A DNA stretch of 64,000 bases from Roseovarius aestuarii (GTDB lineage Bacteria; Pseudomonadota; Alphaproteobacteria; Rhodobacterales; Rhodobacteraceae), in contig NZ_JAIMIB010000008.1 of NCBI RefSeq assembly GCF_019966515.1, positions 124,001-188,000 on the forward strand, in the 5' to 3' direction. How positions within the stretch are numbered: position 1 is the stretch's first letter; each line of letters opens with the position of its first letter. Positions 44,095 to 54,333 of the stretch are shown here, piece by piece. Below the pieces are notes generated by a model that was not told where the DNA came from, did not search any database, and was given only the letters and a program-made list of their open reading frames with translations. The translations under genes were made by a program, and so were the position numbers.

Positions 44095-46776
44095 ATGAAA
44101 TCCAATCCGCTCGCTCCCATGCTCGACCCTGTCTCAATCGCCGTTTTTGGGGCCAGCGCCTCGGGCAAAAGCGTCGGTTCGCAAGTCTATGCCAACCTGC
44201 TGAGCGGGGGCTTTACCGGCCCGGTTGTGCCGATCAATCCCAAGCACGACAAAATCGCCGACAAAGCCTGTCACGCGACCCTCGGTGAGGTCGGCGCGCA
44301 TATCGACCTGGCGGTTATTGCCACTCCCGCCCACACGATACCCGACATCATTCGCGATTGCGCCAAATCAGGCACCAGACACGCTATCGTTCTGTCTGCC
44401 GGCTTCGGAGAGGCAGGTGACGTAGGAAAACGGCTGGAAGCAGAATTGCTGGAAACAGCGCGGCGCAACGGCATCCGATTGCTTGGACCAAACTGCGTTG
44501 GCTTGGTCCGCCCGACTATTGGAATGAACGCAACCTTCCTGAAATCGGCGACACCAAAAGGGCGTATCGCGTTGATTTCTCAATCCGGAGCGCTGTGTTC
44601 CGCAATATCCGATTGGGCCGGCCCCAACCACCTTGGCTTTTCGGCGCTGGTTTCTTTGGGCAATTCTGCGGATGTGGGATTTGGCGATGTGCTGCAATAT
44701 CTGGCATCCGATCCGGATACTGACGCCATTTTGCTTTATGTCGAAGGTATCCGTCAGGCCCGGTCTTTTGTCAGTGCGCTGCGCGGGGCTGCGCGGATAA
44801 AACCCGTGATAGTGCTGAAATCCGGGCGCCATGTGCAAAGCTCGAGGGCGGCAACCACGCATACGGGTGCCCTGATCGGATCTGACGCGGTGTTCGATGC
44901 GGCGCTCGGACGTGCCGGCGCGGTGCGGGTCGACACGTTCGGCCAGCTTTTTGCTGCCGCTGAAATCCTTTCCGCGCATCGCCGCGCGGGTGGCAACCGA
45001 TTGGGCGTCATCACCAATGGCGGCGGCGCGGGCGTTTTGGCTGCCGATCGGGCAGGAGATTTCAATATCGATCTGTCTCAACCCTCGGAAACGACACTCA
45101 AGACACTGGACAAGGTCCTGTCGCCGAACTGGTCGCGGGGCAATCCGATCGACATCATCGGGGACGCAACCGCAGACCAGTTCGGCGCGGCGATAGCCGC
45201 TGGCGTGAAGGATGATGCGTTTGACGGGTTGCTGGTGATGCTGACACCGCAATCTATGACCGATGCCACTGCCGCGGCGCAGGCCGTTGTTGAAACAGTG
45301 GGCAAGCGACCGAAAAAACCGGTTTTGGCCTGTTGGATGGGTGAGACATCGGTAAATGAAGGGCGCGCCTTGCTCAGCAGCAACGGCATCCCGGATTTTA
45401 CAACACCGGAACGTGCGGTCGAGGCGTTTTCCTATCTTGCCCAGCATCACGCCAACCGTCTTCTGGCACAAGAAACGCCGGGTCCGCTTTCGGATCTTGA
45501 ACCGGCCGACCTGGAAGGTGCGCGGATGATCATCCAAGGCGTGCTTGCTGACGGCAGGTCGATGCTGTCCGACATTGAAGCTAAGGCGCTGATGCGCTGT
45601 TTCCACATCCCGGTCACGACAACGTTACCGGCTGACAGCGCCGCATCGGCCTTGATCGCTGCCGAGACGGTGGGTTTTCCCGTGGCGATGAAGATTAACT
45701 CGCCGCAGATTTCGCACAAATCCGATGTGCACGGCGTTCGCACCAACATAATGGGTGCCAGTGATGTAAAGCGCGTCTTTCACGAGATCATGGAGGCCGC
45801 TGCCCTGGCGCGTCCCGATGCATCCCTGCTAGGTGTAACGGTCGAGCGGATGGCAGCTGTCAGCGACGCCCGTGAATTGCTGGTCGGGGCAAGCCGCGAC
45901 CCGGTTTTCGGCGCCAGCATCGTGTTTGGAGCGGGCGGTACCATGGTCGAAGTGTTGCGCGACAGCTCCGTCACGCTGCCACCGCTGAACGAGGTGCTTG
46001 CAAACCGTTTGATCGACCGGACGCGGGTGTCAAAGCTGCTGACAGCAGTGCGAGATCGCGAGGCCGTGGACCGCGCCGCTGTTATCAACGTGCTGTGCCG
46101 CGTGTCGGAACTTGTAACCGAACTACCCGAAGTGCACGAACTGGACATCAACCCGCTTTTTGCCGGACCGGAGGATGTCATGGCGGTCGACGTGCGTATC
46201 GTTGTCCATCGCCCGCCAGCGGGCGACGGTCCGTTTGATCACCTTGTGATTGCACCTTACCCAAAACATCTTTCCCGCGCGTACCATCTGGATGACGGAA
46301 CGGCGTTGACAATTCGACCAATCCGCCCCGAGGACGCCGAAAGTGAACAGGCATTTGTGCGTGAACTGTCTCCGGGCGCGAAACAACTGCGCTTCATGGC
46401 CACGCTGAAAGAACTGAGCCCCGCCATGCTCTCGCGCTTCACCCAGATCGACTACGACCGGGAAATGGCCTTGGTTGCTGTGACCAAAAAAGACGGCAAG
46501 ACCCGGCAGCACGGCGTGGCGCGCTATTACATCAATGATGACAATACCAGCTGCGAATTCGCCATCGTGGTATCGGACGATTTGCAGCATCAGGGCATCG
46601 GTACGAAGCTGATGAAAGCACTGATGGAGGCCGCCCGCGATCATGGCCTGACCTCTATCGAAGGCTCTGTTCTGGCGCGAAACCAGCCGATGCTGGATTT
46701 GATGAAAGAACTTGGATTCAGCATCCAGACGTTCGCCAGTGACAGTGATGTCGTGCAGGTTGAGCGCTCGTTATGA
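44095..46776 (+). CDS. Pat-like protein: NDP-forming acyl-CoA synthetase fused to GNAT acetyltransferase
   Basis: 893 residues from ATG 44095. Order of domains: CoA-binding Rossmann (about 5-130), two succinyl-CoA-ligase-like domains (about 145-460), ATP-grasp (about 480-700) and a C-terminal GNAT domain (about 740-890, with the acetyl-CoA motif HQGIGTKLMKALME). This is the layout of PatZ/YfiQ and Salmonella Pat, which acetylate lysines of acetyl-CoA synthetase and other enzymes. His256 in THTGALIGSD matches the phosphorylated His of active ADP-forming acetyl-CoA synthetases, so the front half might still be catalytic. A deacetylase gene follows 31 bases downstream. Confidence 0.9.
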   Translation: MKSNPLAPMLDPVSIAVFGASASGKSVGSQVYANLLSGGFTGPVVPINPKHDKIADKACHATLGEVGAHIDLAVIATPAHTIPDIIRDCAKSGTRHAIVLSAGFGEAGDVGKRLEAELLETARRNGIRLLGPNCVGLVRPTIGMNATFLKSATPKGRIALISQSGALCSAISDWAGPNHLGFSALVSLGNSADVGFGDVLQYLASDPDTDAILLYVEGIRQARSFVSALRGAARIKPVIVLKSGRHVQSSRAATTHTGALIGSDAVFDAALGRAGAVRVDTFGQLFAAAEILSAHRRAGGNRLGVITNGGGAGVLAADRAGDFNIDLSQPSETTLKTLDKVLSPNWSRGNPIDIIGDATADQFGAAIAAGVKDDAFDGLLVMLTPQSMTDATAAAQAVVETVGKRPKKPVLACWMGETSVNEGRALLSSNGIPDFTTPERAVEAFSYLAQHHANRLLAQETPGPLSDLEPADLEGARMIIQGVLADGRSMLSDIEAKALMRCFHIPVTTTLPADSAASALIAAETVGFPVAMKINSPQISHKSDVHGVRTNIMGASDVKRVFHEIMEAAALARPDASLLGVTVERMAAVSDARELLVGASRDPVFGASIVFGAGGTMVEVLRDSSVTLPPLNEVLANRLIDRTRVSKLLTAVRDREAVDRAAVINVLCRVSELVTELPEVHELDINPLFAGPEDVMAVDVRIVVHRPPAGDGPFDHLVIAPYPKHLSRAYHLDDGTALTIRPIRPEDAESEQAFVRELSPGAKQLRFMATLKELSPAMLSRFTQIDYDREMALVAVTKKDGKTRQHGVARYYINDDNTSCEFAIVVSDDLQHQGIGTKLMKALMEAARDHGLTSIEGSVLARNQPMLDLMKELGFSIQTFASDSDVVQVERSL

Positions 46777-46807
46777 TCAGGCTTCCGCCATCCGAAAGAG
46801 TGCATAA

Positions 46808-47722
46808 ATGCTAGGTTTTGTTTCGCACTCCGACTGTCTGGAACACGACGCAGGCCCATGTCATCCCGAATGCCGCCAGCGGCTTGAGGCAATCGACAAC
46901 CAGTTGTTGATGTCGGGGTTGGATTTCGTCATCCGCCGCTACGATGCCCCCAAGGTTAGCCGGGAGGCTTTGGAACGCGTTCACGACCGAGAGTATATTT
47001 CGCGAGTCTATGACATGGCCCCCACAGACGGATCTGTCGAGATCGACGGAGATACGGTGATGTCTCCCGGCACACTGGCCGCAGCCGAACGCGCGGCTGG
47101 CGCAGGGGTGTTGGCCGTCGATCTGATCATGAAAGCCGAAGCTGGCCCGGTCTTTTGCGCGGTACGCCCCCCGGGCCACCACGCCGAACATGATCAGGCA
47201 ATGGGGTTTTGCCTGTTCAATAACATTGCTGTCGCCGCAGCCCATGCGATGGACGTTCACGGTGTAGAACGGGTGGCCATCGTGGATTTCGACGTGCATC
47301 ACGGCAACGGGACAGAGGATATTTTCATGCGCGACAATCGTGTGTTGTTCTGTTCCAGTTTCCAACACCCGTTCTACCCGTTTGCCGGCCACGATTCAGA
47401 GACTGCAAATCTGGTCGATGTACCACTCAGCGCGGGTACTGATGGCGCCGGTTTTCGCACCGCGATTTCCGACCACTGGTTGCCCGCGCTGCGCAAGTTC
47501 CGCCCCCAGTTTCTATTCATTTCCGCCGGGTTCGATGCGCATGTACTTGATGACATGTCGTCACTGGCGCTGTCCGATGCGGACTATGCCTGGATCACCA
47601 AAGAACTGCAGGCGATCGCGCAGGAGCATTGCAGTGGTCGGATCGTGTCGATGCTTGAAGGTGGATACGATCTGACGGCGTTGCCTCGCAGCGTGGTGGC
47701 TCATCTGAAAGAACTGCTGTGA
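46808..47722 (+). CDS. Histone-deacetylase-family (class II-like) amidohydrolase
   Basis: 304 residues. This zinc-dependent family removes acetyl groups from lysines, acetylpolyamines or related amides. The key motifs are intact: RPPGHHAE with the catalytic His pair (about residues 116-123), the zinc ligands in DFDVHHGNGTED, SAGFDAH for the second Asp, and EGGYD near the C-terminus. It begins 31 bases after the Pat-like acetyltransferase, so the two are probably cotranscribed, an arrangement pointing to reversible lysine acetylation. The true substrate could also be a small acetylated amine. Confidence 0.9.
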   Translation: MLGFVSHSDCLEHDAGPCHPECRQRLEAIDNQLLMSGLDFVIRRYDAPKVSREALERVHDREYISRVYDMAPTDGSVEIDGDTVMSPGTLAAAERAAGAGVLAVDLIMKAEAGPVFCAVRPPGHHAEHDQAMGFCLFNNIAVAAAHAMDVHGVERVAIVDFDVHHGNGTEDIFMRDNRVLFCSSFQHPFYPFAGHDSETANLVDVPLSAGTDGAGFRTAISDHWLPALRKFRPQFLFISAGFDAHVLDDMSSLALSDADYAWITKELQAIAQEHCSGRIVSMLEGGYDLTALPRSVVAHLKELL

Positions 47723-47932
47723 TCGCCAGTCAAGGCTGACCGCAGATGGCGAAGGAGCATTGGAAATGAACTCCTGCTCTCAATCGGTCGTTACGTGCGT
47801 TTTGTACTCATTGTTGGGTGAAAACCAGAGCGTCTTATCACGGCGGGTGCCTTCGTTGGCTTGGTGTGTATTTCTATGGCATTTGCCGAAGGCTTCGACA
47901 CCCTTGAAGGTGAATGCTGTCTGCGGTTGGCC

Positions 47933-50377
47933 TCAGGCTTTGACGCGCAACATCTCCGGATCATATAGCGGCGTCATGTGAACCTGCGTCCGCACCCGTT
48001 CGGTTGCGACTTCCAGCTCGTAACTGCCTGACAATATGAATTCTTCGGTGACACCACCGGGATCGCGGATATAGCCTAGGCCGATGGATTTGCCGACCGT
48101 ATGGCCGAACCCGCCAGAGCTTAACCAGCCGACGCGCTTGCCGTTGCGATAGATGGTTTCGCGACCCAGCAGGACGGTATCAGGGTCAACTATAAAGCCG
48201 GCAAGCATCTTTTTGACACCGCCTGACCTTTGCGCTTCGACCGCTGCCCGGCCTTTGAAATCCAGGTTTCGGTTCAATTTGACGGCCCAGCCCAGCCCCG
48301 CCTCGAAAGGTGTATGATCCGGGCCGATATCCGATCCCCAGGCGCGATAGCCTTTTTCGAGCCGTAACGATTCAATCGTGCGGTATCCGGCGTTGATCAA
48401 CCCGTGATCCGCGCCCGCTTGCATCAACGCGGCATAGACCGTTTGCGCGTATTCGACCGGCAGGTGCAGCTCCCAGCCGAGCTCGCCCACATAGGTGATC
48501 CTGAGCGCCTGAACCGGGCAACCAGCGATGCCGATGGTGCGGATGGTGCCGAATTTAAAGGCGTCATTCGACACATCGTCGCGGGTGACTTGTTGCAGGA
48601 TATTGCGCGCCTCCGGCCCCATCAACGACAGCACCGCGTACGAGGAAGTGACATCGAAGAGCTGGCAATTCATGCCCCGAGGGATGTTGCGGCTGATCCA
48701 GTCAAAGTCGTGGGTGGCAAAGCCGGTGCCGGTGACGATGTAGAATTCATCATGCGCGACGCGTCCGATGGTCAGATCGCATTCGATCCCGCCATGATCG
48801 TTCAACAGCTGGGTGTAGGTCAGGCTGCCCACGGGTTTGTCAACGTTGCCCGCGCAGATCCAGTTCAGGGCCGAGAGCGCATCAGAACCTTTCAGCGTGA
48901 ACTTGGCGAAGGAGGTTTGATCAATCAGGATTGCGGCCTCACGCGCGGCCCGGTGTTCGCGCGCATTGGCGGCAAACCAGTTCTGGCGACCAAAGCTGTA
49001 GACGTCTTTCGGGGTCTCACCCAGACTGGTATCGGCAAACCAGTTGGGGCGTTCCCAGCCCAGCTTTTCGCCGAAACACGCACCTTGCGCCTTGAGCGTG
49101 TCGTAAAGCGGGGATTTGCGACAGGGGCGGCCGCTGTCATGTTCCTCGTACGGCCACGCCATGGTGTAGTGCTTGCCATAGGCCTCGACCGTGCGGGTGC
49201 GAACCCAATCGGTGTCGAAATGTGGGCGGCCAAAGCGGCGGATATCGGCGGACCACAGATCAAACGGTGGCTCGCCCTTGCTTGCCCATTCAGCCAGCGC
49301 CATGCCCGCGCCGCCGCCCGAGGCGATGCCGAATGCATTGAAGCCAGCACCGACGAAGAAATTCCGCAGCTCGGGGGCTTCGCCGATGATGAAGTTACCA
49401 TCAGGGGTAAAGCTTTCGGGGCCATTGGTAAGGGTCTTGATGCCCGCGGTCTGCAATCCCGGCACGCGCCCAAGAGCCTGCTCCATGATCTGTTCGAAAT
49501 GGTCGAAATTGCTGTCGAGCAGGGTGTAGTGGAAACCCTCGGGGATGCCATCCGCGGCCCAGGGGATCGGGTTCGGCTCATACCCGCCCATGACCAGCCC
49601 GCCGACCTCTTCTTTGTAGTAACACAGCCGGTCCGGATCGCGCAGCGTTGGCAGGTTGCCGGGTACGTTCATCGGTTCGGTGACCATGTACTGGTGTTCC
49701 ATCGACACCAGCGGCACGTTGACGCCAAACCGTTTGGCAAAGCTCCGCGTCCATTGTCCGGCGCAGACAATAACCTTTTCGCATTCGATCCGGCCCCGCT
49801 CGGTGATTACCGCACGGACCTTACCATCCTCGACCTCAAGATCGGTCACTTTGGTGTCCTCGAAGATGGAGGCCCCGGCCATGCGTGCGCCCTTTGCTAA
49901 AGCCTGGGTGATATCCGACGGATTGGCTTGGCCGTCGGTGGGCATAAAGGCCGCGCCCACCAGATCGGAGGCATCCATCAGCGGCCACAGATCCAGCGCC
50001 TCCTGCGGGGTCAGAAGCTCCATCTCCAGCCCGAAACTATGCGCGGTGGTGGCCTGACGCTTGACCTCGGTCCAGCGTTCCTGATTGCAGGCCAGGCGCA
50101 ACCCCCCATTCATCTTCCAGCCGGTGCCAAGGCCGGTTTCCTCTTCGATCTTGTTGTAAAGATCAACGGAATAGCCCAGCAACTGGGTGATATTGGCGTT
50201 CGATCGTAACTGCCCCACCAGGCCTGCCGCGTGGAAGGTCGTACCGCTTGTCAGCTTCTTGCGTTCCAGCAAAACCGTATCAGTCCAGCCCAGCTTGGCC
50301 AGATGATAGGCGGTCGAGCAGCCAATGATGCCGCCGCCGATGATGACCGCCTTGGCGGTTGAGGGGAGAGTTGCCAT
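47933..50377 (-). CDS. FAD-dependent oxidoreductase-GcvT fusion (dimethylglycine/sarcosine dehydrogenase type)
   Basis: 814 residues. The N-terminal DAO-type FAD domain starts with VIIGGGIIGCSTAYHLAKLG. The covalent-FAD His is probably His49 in SGTTFHAAGLVGQLR. The C-terminal half is a GcvT/aminomethyltransferase-like folate domain, with DIGPDHTPFEAGLGWAVKLN near the end. Such fusions demethylate dimethylglycine, sarcosine or related methylamines, passing the methyl carbon to tetrahydrofolate. It heads downstream of a choline-kinase-like gene and a betaine-type transporter on the same strand, fitting methylated-amine catabolism. The exact substrate is not determined. Confidence 0.9.
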   Translation of the reverse strand: MATLPSTAKAVIIGGGIIGCSTAYHLAKLGWTDTVLLERKKLTSGTTFHAAGLVGQLRSNANITQLLGYSVDLYNKIEEETGLGTGWKMNGGLRLACNQERWTEVKRQATTAHSFGLEMELLTPQEALDLWPLMDASDLVGAAFMPTDGQANPSDITQALAKGARMAGASIFEDTKVTDLEVEDGKVRAVITERGRIECEKVIVCAGQWTRSFAKRFGVNVPLVSMEHQYMVTEPMNVPGNLPTLRDPDRLCYYKEEVGGLVMGGYEPNPIPWAADGIPEGFHYTLLDSNFDHFEQIMEQALGRVPGLQTAGIKTLTNGPESFTPDGNFIIGEAPELRNFFVGAGFNAFGIASGGGAGMALAEWASKGEPPFDLWSADIRRFGRPHFDTDWVRTRTVEAYGKHYTMAWPYEEHDSGRPCRKSPLYDTLKAQGACFGEKLGWERPNWFADTSLGETPKDVYSFGRQNWFAANAREHRAAREAAILIDQTSFAKFTLKGSDALSALNWICAGNVDKPVGSLTYTQLLNDHGGIECDLTIGRVAHDEFYIVTGTGFATHDFDWISRNIPRGMNCQLFDVTSSYAVLSLMGPEARNILQQVTRDDVSNDAFKFGTIRTIGIAGCPVQALRITYVGELGWELHLPVEYAQTVYAALMQAGADHGLINAGYRTIESLRLEKGYRAWGSDIGPDHTPFEAGLGWAVKLNRNLDFKGRAAVEAQRSGGVKKMLAGFIVDPDTVLLGRETIYRNGKRVGWLSSGGFGHTVGKSIGLGYIRDPGGVTEEFILSGSYELEVATERVRTQVHMTPLYDPEMLRVKA

Positions 50378-50385
50378 GATAAGCC

Positions 50386-51255
50386 TCAGCTTTTCTTGAA
50401 GTCGTCAAATGCCGTGCGAAACAGCGCGAGGTTCTCTGCCGTGTAAGCCGCGTAATCGAAATCGATCTCCGAGGTGATTTCCGAAACCATGCTCCACATC
50501 GTTTCCCTTAGAAGAGACGCGCATTTCATCGCCGAATAGCGGTGCCGTAGGTGGTCGGTGATCGGCACCTCGAAATATGTCTCTAACATCCAGTTTTCCT
50601 GCGCTTCGCTGAGACCATTGTTCGACGCCAGCCCACCCAGATCGAAGAGCGGGCTGTTGAAACCGGCATAGTCGAAATCGATCAGCCAGAGGCGGCTGCC
50701 ATCATCGAGAAAATTACCGCAGAGCAGATCATTATGACCAAAGACCATGTCAAACGGCCCTGCCGCCCGTTCCAGCTCATTGCCGATGCCGACCAGCTCC
50801 GGAATCACCAGGGCGTGACTGCTCTCTCGCTCCAGCAGGCTGGTGGCGTAATCACGGATCACATGGAACACCCAGAACACCAAGCTTGGCCCGCGCAGGT
50901 GTTTTGGTACCTCGCGGTGGCACCGCGTCACCAGTTCCAGCACACGCGGCAGCATATCGGGTGCTCGCACGTCTTCCTCAGTCAGGGTGCGGCTTTCAAT
51001 GTAGTCCAGAACGGTGATGCCGCTCTCGGCATGGACAACCTTTGGCGACAGCCCGGCGGCATGGGCGGCTCGGCTGGCGGCTAACTCATTGAAGCGCATC
51101 ACCTGATGCAGGGGGATATCATCACCCACCCGGACAACATATTTGCCGGTATCATCGCTCACCAGATAGTTCACGTTGGTGATCCCTCCGGTCAAAGGCT
51201 CGGCGGTGATCTCTCCATGCCAGATCGGAAGGGTGCGGAAATCGGGATGGGTCAT
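50386..51255 (-). CDS. Choline/ethanolamine-kinase-like phosphotransferase
   Basis: 289 residues of the APH/choline-kinase fold. The catalytic loop is FGHNDLLCGNFL (about residues 172-183) and the Mg-binding motif is IDFDYAGFNSPLFDLG (about 195-210). The Gly-rich start LTGGITNVNYLV is also typical of choline kinases. It would phosphorylate choline or a similar amino alcohol with ATP. It sits between the transporter permease (3 bases upstream) and the FAD-GcvT gene (8 bases downstream), so it belongs to the same operon; substrate inference comes from that context. Confidence 0.87.
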   Translation of the reverse strand: MTHPDFRTLPIWHGEITAEPLTGGITNVNYLVSDDTGKYVVRVGDDIPLHQVMRFNELAASRAAHAAGLSPKVVHAESGITVLDYIESRTLTEEDVRAPDMLPRVLELVTRCHREVPKHLRGPSLVFWVFHVIRDYATSLLERESSHALVIPELVGIGNELERAAGPFDMVFGHNDLLCGNFLDDGSRLWLIDFDYAGFNSPLFDLGGLASNNGLSEAQENWMLETYFEVPITDHLRHRYSAMKCASLLRETMWSMVSEITSEIDFDYAAYTAENLALFRTAFDDFKKS

Positions 51256-51258
51256 GTC

Positions 51259-53256
51259 TCAGCTCTCCAGTCCATAGCGGATACGGGCTTTGCGGGCCCC
51301 GGCGTTGACCAGCCGGTCGGCGATGATGGCGATAAAGGCGATTGCAAGTCCCGCCACCAGGCCGCGGCCCGTATCGGCCTTGGTCAGGGCAATATAAACC
51401 TCCTGACCCAGATCACGGGTGCCGACGAGGGCGGTGATCACCAGCATCGACAGGGCCAGCATGATGGTCTGGTTGATGCCCAGCAGGATCTCGGGCAGGG
51501 CCAGCGGCAGGCGCACGAGGCGCAGAAGCTGTCGGGGTGTGCAGCCCGAGACAATCCCTGCTTCGATCAGGTCTTCACTGACATTGCGAATGCCGTGGGC
51601 AGCGTAGCGCACCGCCGGTGCAAGCGCATATAGCACGATGGCGATCAACGCGGTGAAATCACCCACCCGGAACAGCATGACCACGGGGATCAGGTAGACA
51701 AAGCTGGGCAGGGTTTGCAGCGTGTCGATAAAAACGCCGATCGCAACGCCTGCGCGTTTGTTTAGCGCTGCCAATACGCCCAGAGGCACACCGATGAGCG
51801 TGGCCAGTATAACCGAGGCACCGCAGAGGTAGACCGTCACCATCGCCTTGGCCCAAAGTCCCGTGACCACGATCAGACCGGACAGGGCGCCACACAGGAG
51901 TGCCAGCCTGATACCGCCGGCACGCCAGCCCAGCAGGGTCAGCATGGCGATGGCCCAGGGCCAGGGAATGCCCAGCAGGGTTTTCTTGATCGGCAGCAGG
52001 AAGTAGTGCAGGAAAAAGACTTTGATCGCTTCGAACGTGTCGAAATAGTTCACGTTCAAATACTTCACTGTATTGTCCCAGAAATCGCCGGTGGTGATGG
52101 TCTGGGTCTCGGGATATTCCAGAAACAGCGGTGAAAAACGGCCCAGCAGCCATGTCGCACTAAGAAGGACAAGCACCAGAACCGTGCGCCGGTGGCGCGA
52201 GGCCCAGCTGGCATCCTGTTTCGAATGGTGGACCTGGCCCATCCGCTCTGCGAAGGCCTGGCTCAGCCGATCGACGGCGATGGCCAGAACCACGATCGCG
52301 ATACCGGCCTCTAACCCGGCGCCGATATCGAGACGGCGCAGCGCGGCCAGCACGTCAAAACCCAGACCCCCGGCGCCGATCATCGAGGCGATGATCACCA
52401 TATTCAGCGTCAGCATGATCACCTGATTGACCCCAACCATCAGGCTGTGCGAGGCCGACGGGACCAGCACGCGCCACATCAGCTGGCGCGGGGTCGAGCC
52501 GACCATGCGGCCGAAATCCACCAGTTCGGGGTCTACCGACTTCAGCGCCAGAATCGTCACGCGCACCATCGGCGGCGTGGCATAGATGATCGTGGCGACC
52601 AGTGCCGAGACCGGGCCAAAACCAAACATGAAGAGGATGGGCACGAGATAGGCAAAGATCGGGATTGTCTGCATCAGGTCGAGAACGGGCGACAGGACAC
52701 GCTCACCAAGCGGATGGCGATAGGCCCAGATTCCAACCAACAGACCGCCACCAGCACCGATTGGTACGGCAATGAGGACCGAGGCGAGCGTGACCATCGC
52801 GCTGTCCCACTGGCCGAAAATCGCCAGATAGAGAAAACAGGCCCCGACCAGCGCGGCCAAGGCCCAGTCGCGGCAATACTGACCAAGGGCAATCACCGCT
52901 GCGGTGACCGCAATCCAGCTTATCGCGGGCAGCACCGTGCTGGCCTCTTTGCCCTGACCGACGCTGAAACCTTCGGCCAGCAACGACAGGACGAATTGAT
53001 AGGGTTGTTCAATCAGCCAGGCGATGGCACGGGTGACATCAGTGAACGAAAGCGGGCCAATGGCCGCCTCTTCGACCAGCCATTTCATCGCCGTCGAGAT
53101 GTAGGTTTTGAACGGGATAAGCCATGCCGAGGGGAACTTGATCAGCCAGCGCGCGTCCAGAGCCTTGGACAGGTCGCGCCCGTACTGGCCGAGCAGGATG
53201 GTGACAACGATCAGCGTGCAGATAAGGGCCAGCTGATTGCGATTGTCGATCATCAT
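51259..53256 (-). CDS. Betaine/choline-type ABC transporter permease, two fused permease domains
   Basis: 665 residues with about 12 or more hydrophobic segments. Two ProW/OpuAB-like permease domains are fused: each carries an EAA-like loop, GSTPRQLMWRVLVPSASHSL (about residue 255) and GCTPRQLLRLVRLPLALPEI (about residue 590). Most family members have a single domain, so this protein can supply both halves of the membrane channel. Its ATG overlaps the ATPase gene stop by 4 bases. It imports a quaternary amine such as choline or glycine betaine, judging by family and neighbours. Confidence 0.9.
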   Translation of the reverse strand: MMIDNRNQLALICTLIVVTILLGQYGRDLSKALDARWLIKFPSAWLIPFKTYISTAMKWLVEEAAIGPLSFTDVTRAIAWLIEQPYQFVLSLLAEGFSVGQGKEASTVLPAISWIAVTAAVIALGQYCRDWALAALVGACFLYLAIFGQWDSAMVTLASVLIAVPIGAGGGLLVGIWAYRHPLGERVLSPVLDLMQTIPIFAYLVPILFMFGFGPVSALVATIIYATPPMVRVTILALKSVDPELVDFGRMVGSTPRQLMWRVLVPSASHSLMVGVNQVIMLTLNMVIIASMIGAGGLGFDVLAALRRLDIGAGLEAGIAIVVLAIAVDRLSQAFAERMGQVHHSKQDASWASRHRRTVLVLVLLSATWLLGRFSPLFLEYPETQTITTGDFWDNTVKYLNVNYFDTFEAIKVFFLHYFLLPIKKTLLGIPWPWAIAMLTLLGWRAGGIRLALLCGALSGLIVVTGLWAKAMVTVYLCGASVILATLIGVPLGVLAALNKRAGVAIGVFIDTLQTLPSFVYLIPVVMLFRVGDFTALIAIVLYALAPAVRYAAHGIRNVSEDLIEAGIVSGCTPRQLLRLVRLPLALPEILLGINQTIMLALSMLVITALVGTRDLGQEVYIALTKADTGRGLVAGLAIAFIAIIADRLVNAGARKARIRYGLES

Positions 53257-54275
53257 TCGCCCGCCCCCTCACCGAAGAGAACTTTCGCAACCGCGAGCCG
53301 GTCGATTGAGCCGACGATTTGCCCGTCGATATCGGTGACGGGTACGGGGCTGTCAGCAACAATGATACGCTCAGCAATATCCGAGATGCGGGCAGATTGT
53401 GGGACGGGCTCACCGCTGCCGCTGCCGCCTCTGGTCATCAGCCCGCCTGCGGTCAGCACCTTGGAGCGCGGGATGTGGCGGGTGAATTCCTCGACGTAGT
53501 CGGTGGCCGGGTTCACCACTAGTTCTTCCGGCGTGGCGATCTGGATGATCTCGCCGTCCTTCATGATGGCGATGCGATCGGCCAGTCGCACGGCCTCGTC
53601 AAAGTCATGGGTGATGAAGACGATCGTTTTGTGCAAACGCGCCTGAAGGCTCAAAAACTCATCCTGCATCTCGCGGCGAATGAGCGGGTCGAGCGCCGAG
53701 AATGGCTCGTCCAGAAACCAGAGATCAGGTTCGGCCACCAGCGAGCGGGCGATGCCGACGCGCTGTTGCTGGCCGCCGGAAAGCTCGCGCGGATAGTAAT
53801 CCTCGCGACCCCGGAGGCCGACGAGGTCGACTACTTCACGGGCCTTGGTGAGAGCTTCGTTTTTTTGGGCAGCTTGAACCGTCAGTGGGAACACCACGTT
53901 TTGCAATACGGTCAGATGCGGCAAGAGAGCAAAATGCTGGAATACCATGCCCAGCTTGTGGCGGCGGATCTCGATCATCTCGGCATCGCTGGCGCTGAGC
54001 AGATCGACGCCGTCAAAAAGCACCTCACCGCCGGTGGGTTCGATCAGCCGAGACAGACAGCGCACCAGTGTGGATTTGCCCGATCCCGAAAGGCCCATGA
54101 TGACGAAAATCTCACCCTCGGCGATATCGATACTGGCGTTGCGCACGGCCCCGATGATGCCTGCCTTGCGAATGTCATCCGTCGAGGGGGCGGGGTTACT
54201 TCGCAAGAACCGGTCGGGGTCAGCGCCATAGAGCTTCCACACGTTCCGGCATGACAGTTTGATGTTGGGCGTCAT
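53253..54275 (-). CDS. Betaine/choline-type ABC transporter ATP-binding protein
   Basis: 340 residues from ATG 54275 (GGAG six bases upstream), eight codons inside a longer frame. Walker A is [10 protein letters not shown], the ABC signature [15 protein letters not shown], Walker B LWFLDEP and the switch His in THD. ProV-type proteins have a longer N-terminal extension before Walker A, seen here as about 65 residues. The C-terminal tail ends in a partial CBS-like segment ([19 protein letters not shown]). It drives import with the fused permease and the binding protein encoded 105 bases upstream. Confidence 0.92.
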   Translation of the reverse strand: MTPNIKLSCRNVWKLYGADPDRFLRSNPAPSTDDIRKAGIIGAVRNASIDIAEGEIFVIMGLSGSGKSTLVRCLSRLIEPTGGEVLFDGVDLLSASDAEMIEIRRHKLGMVFQHFALLPHLTVLQNVVFPLTVQAAQKNEALTKAREVVDLVGLRGREDYYPRELSGGQQQRVGIARSLVAEPDLWFLDEPFSALDPLIRREMQDEFLSLQARLHKTIVFITHDFDEAVRLADRIAIMKDGEIIQIATPEELVVNPATDYVEEFTRHIPRSKVLTAGGLMTRGGSGSGEPVPQSARISDIAERIIVADSPVPVTDIDGQIVGSIDRLAVAKVLFGEGAGE

Positions 54276-54333
54276 GAAGGTCTCCAGGCCAGCCAGCAAA
54301 TCGGGGCAGGTTTACTGATAGCATGAAAATATT

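Noticed and set aside
44368-45606. 412-codon reverse open frame inside the Pat-like gene
   Set aside because: Antisense to a well-supported multi-domain protein, with atypical His/Arg/Gln-rich composition.
48404-49900. 498-codon forward open frame across the FAD-GcvT gene
   Set aside because: The reverse strand encodes a full-length FAD-GcvT fusion with covalent-flavin and folate-domain motifs; the forward frame has no motif or ribosome-binding site.
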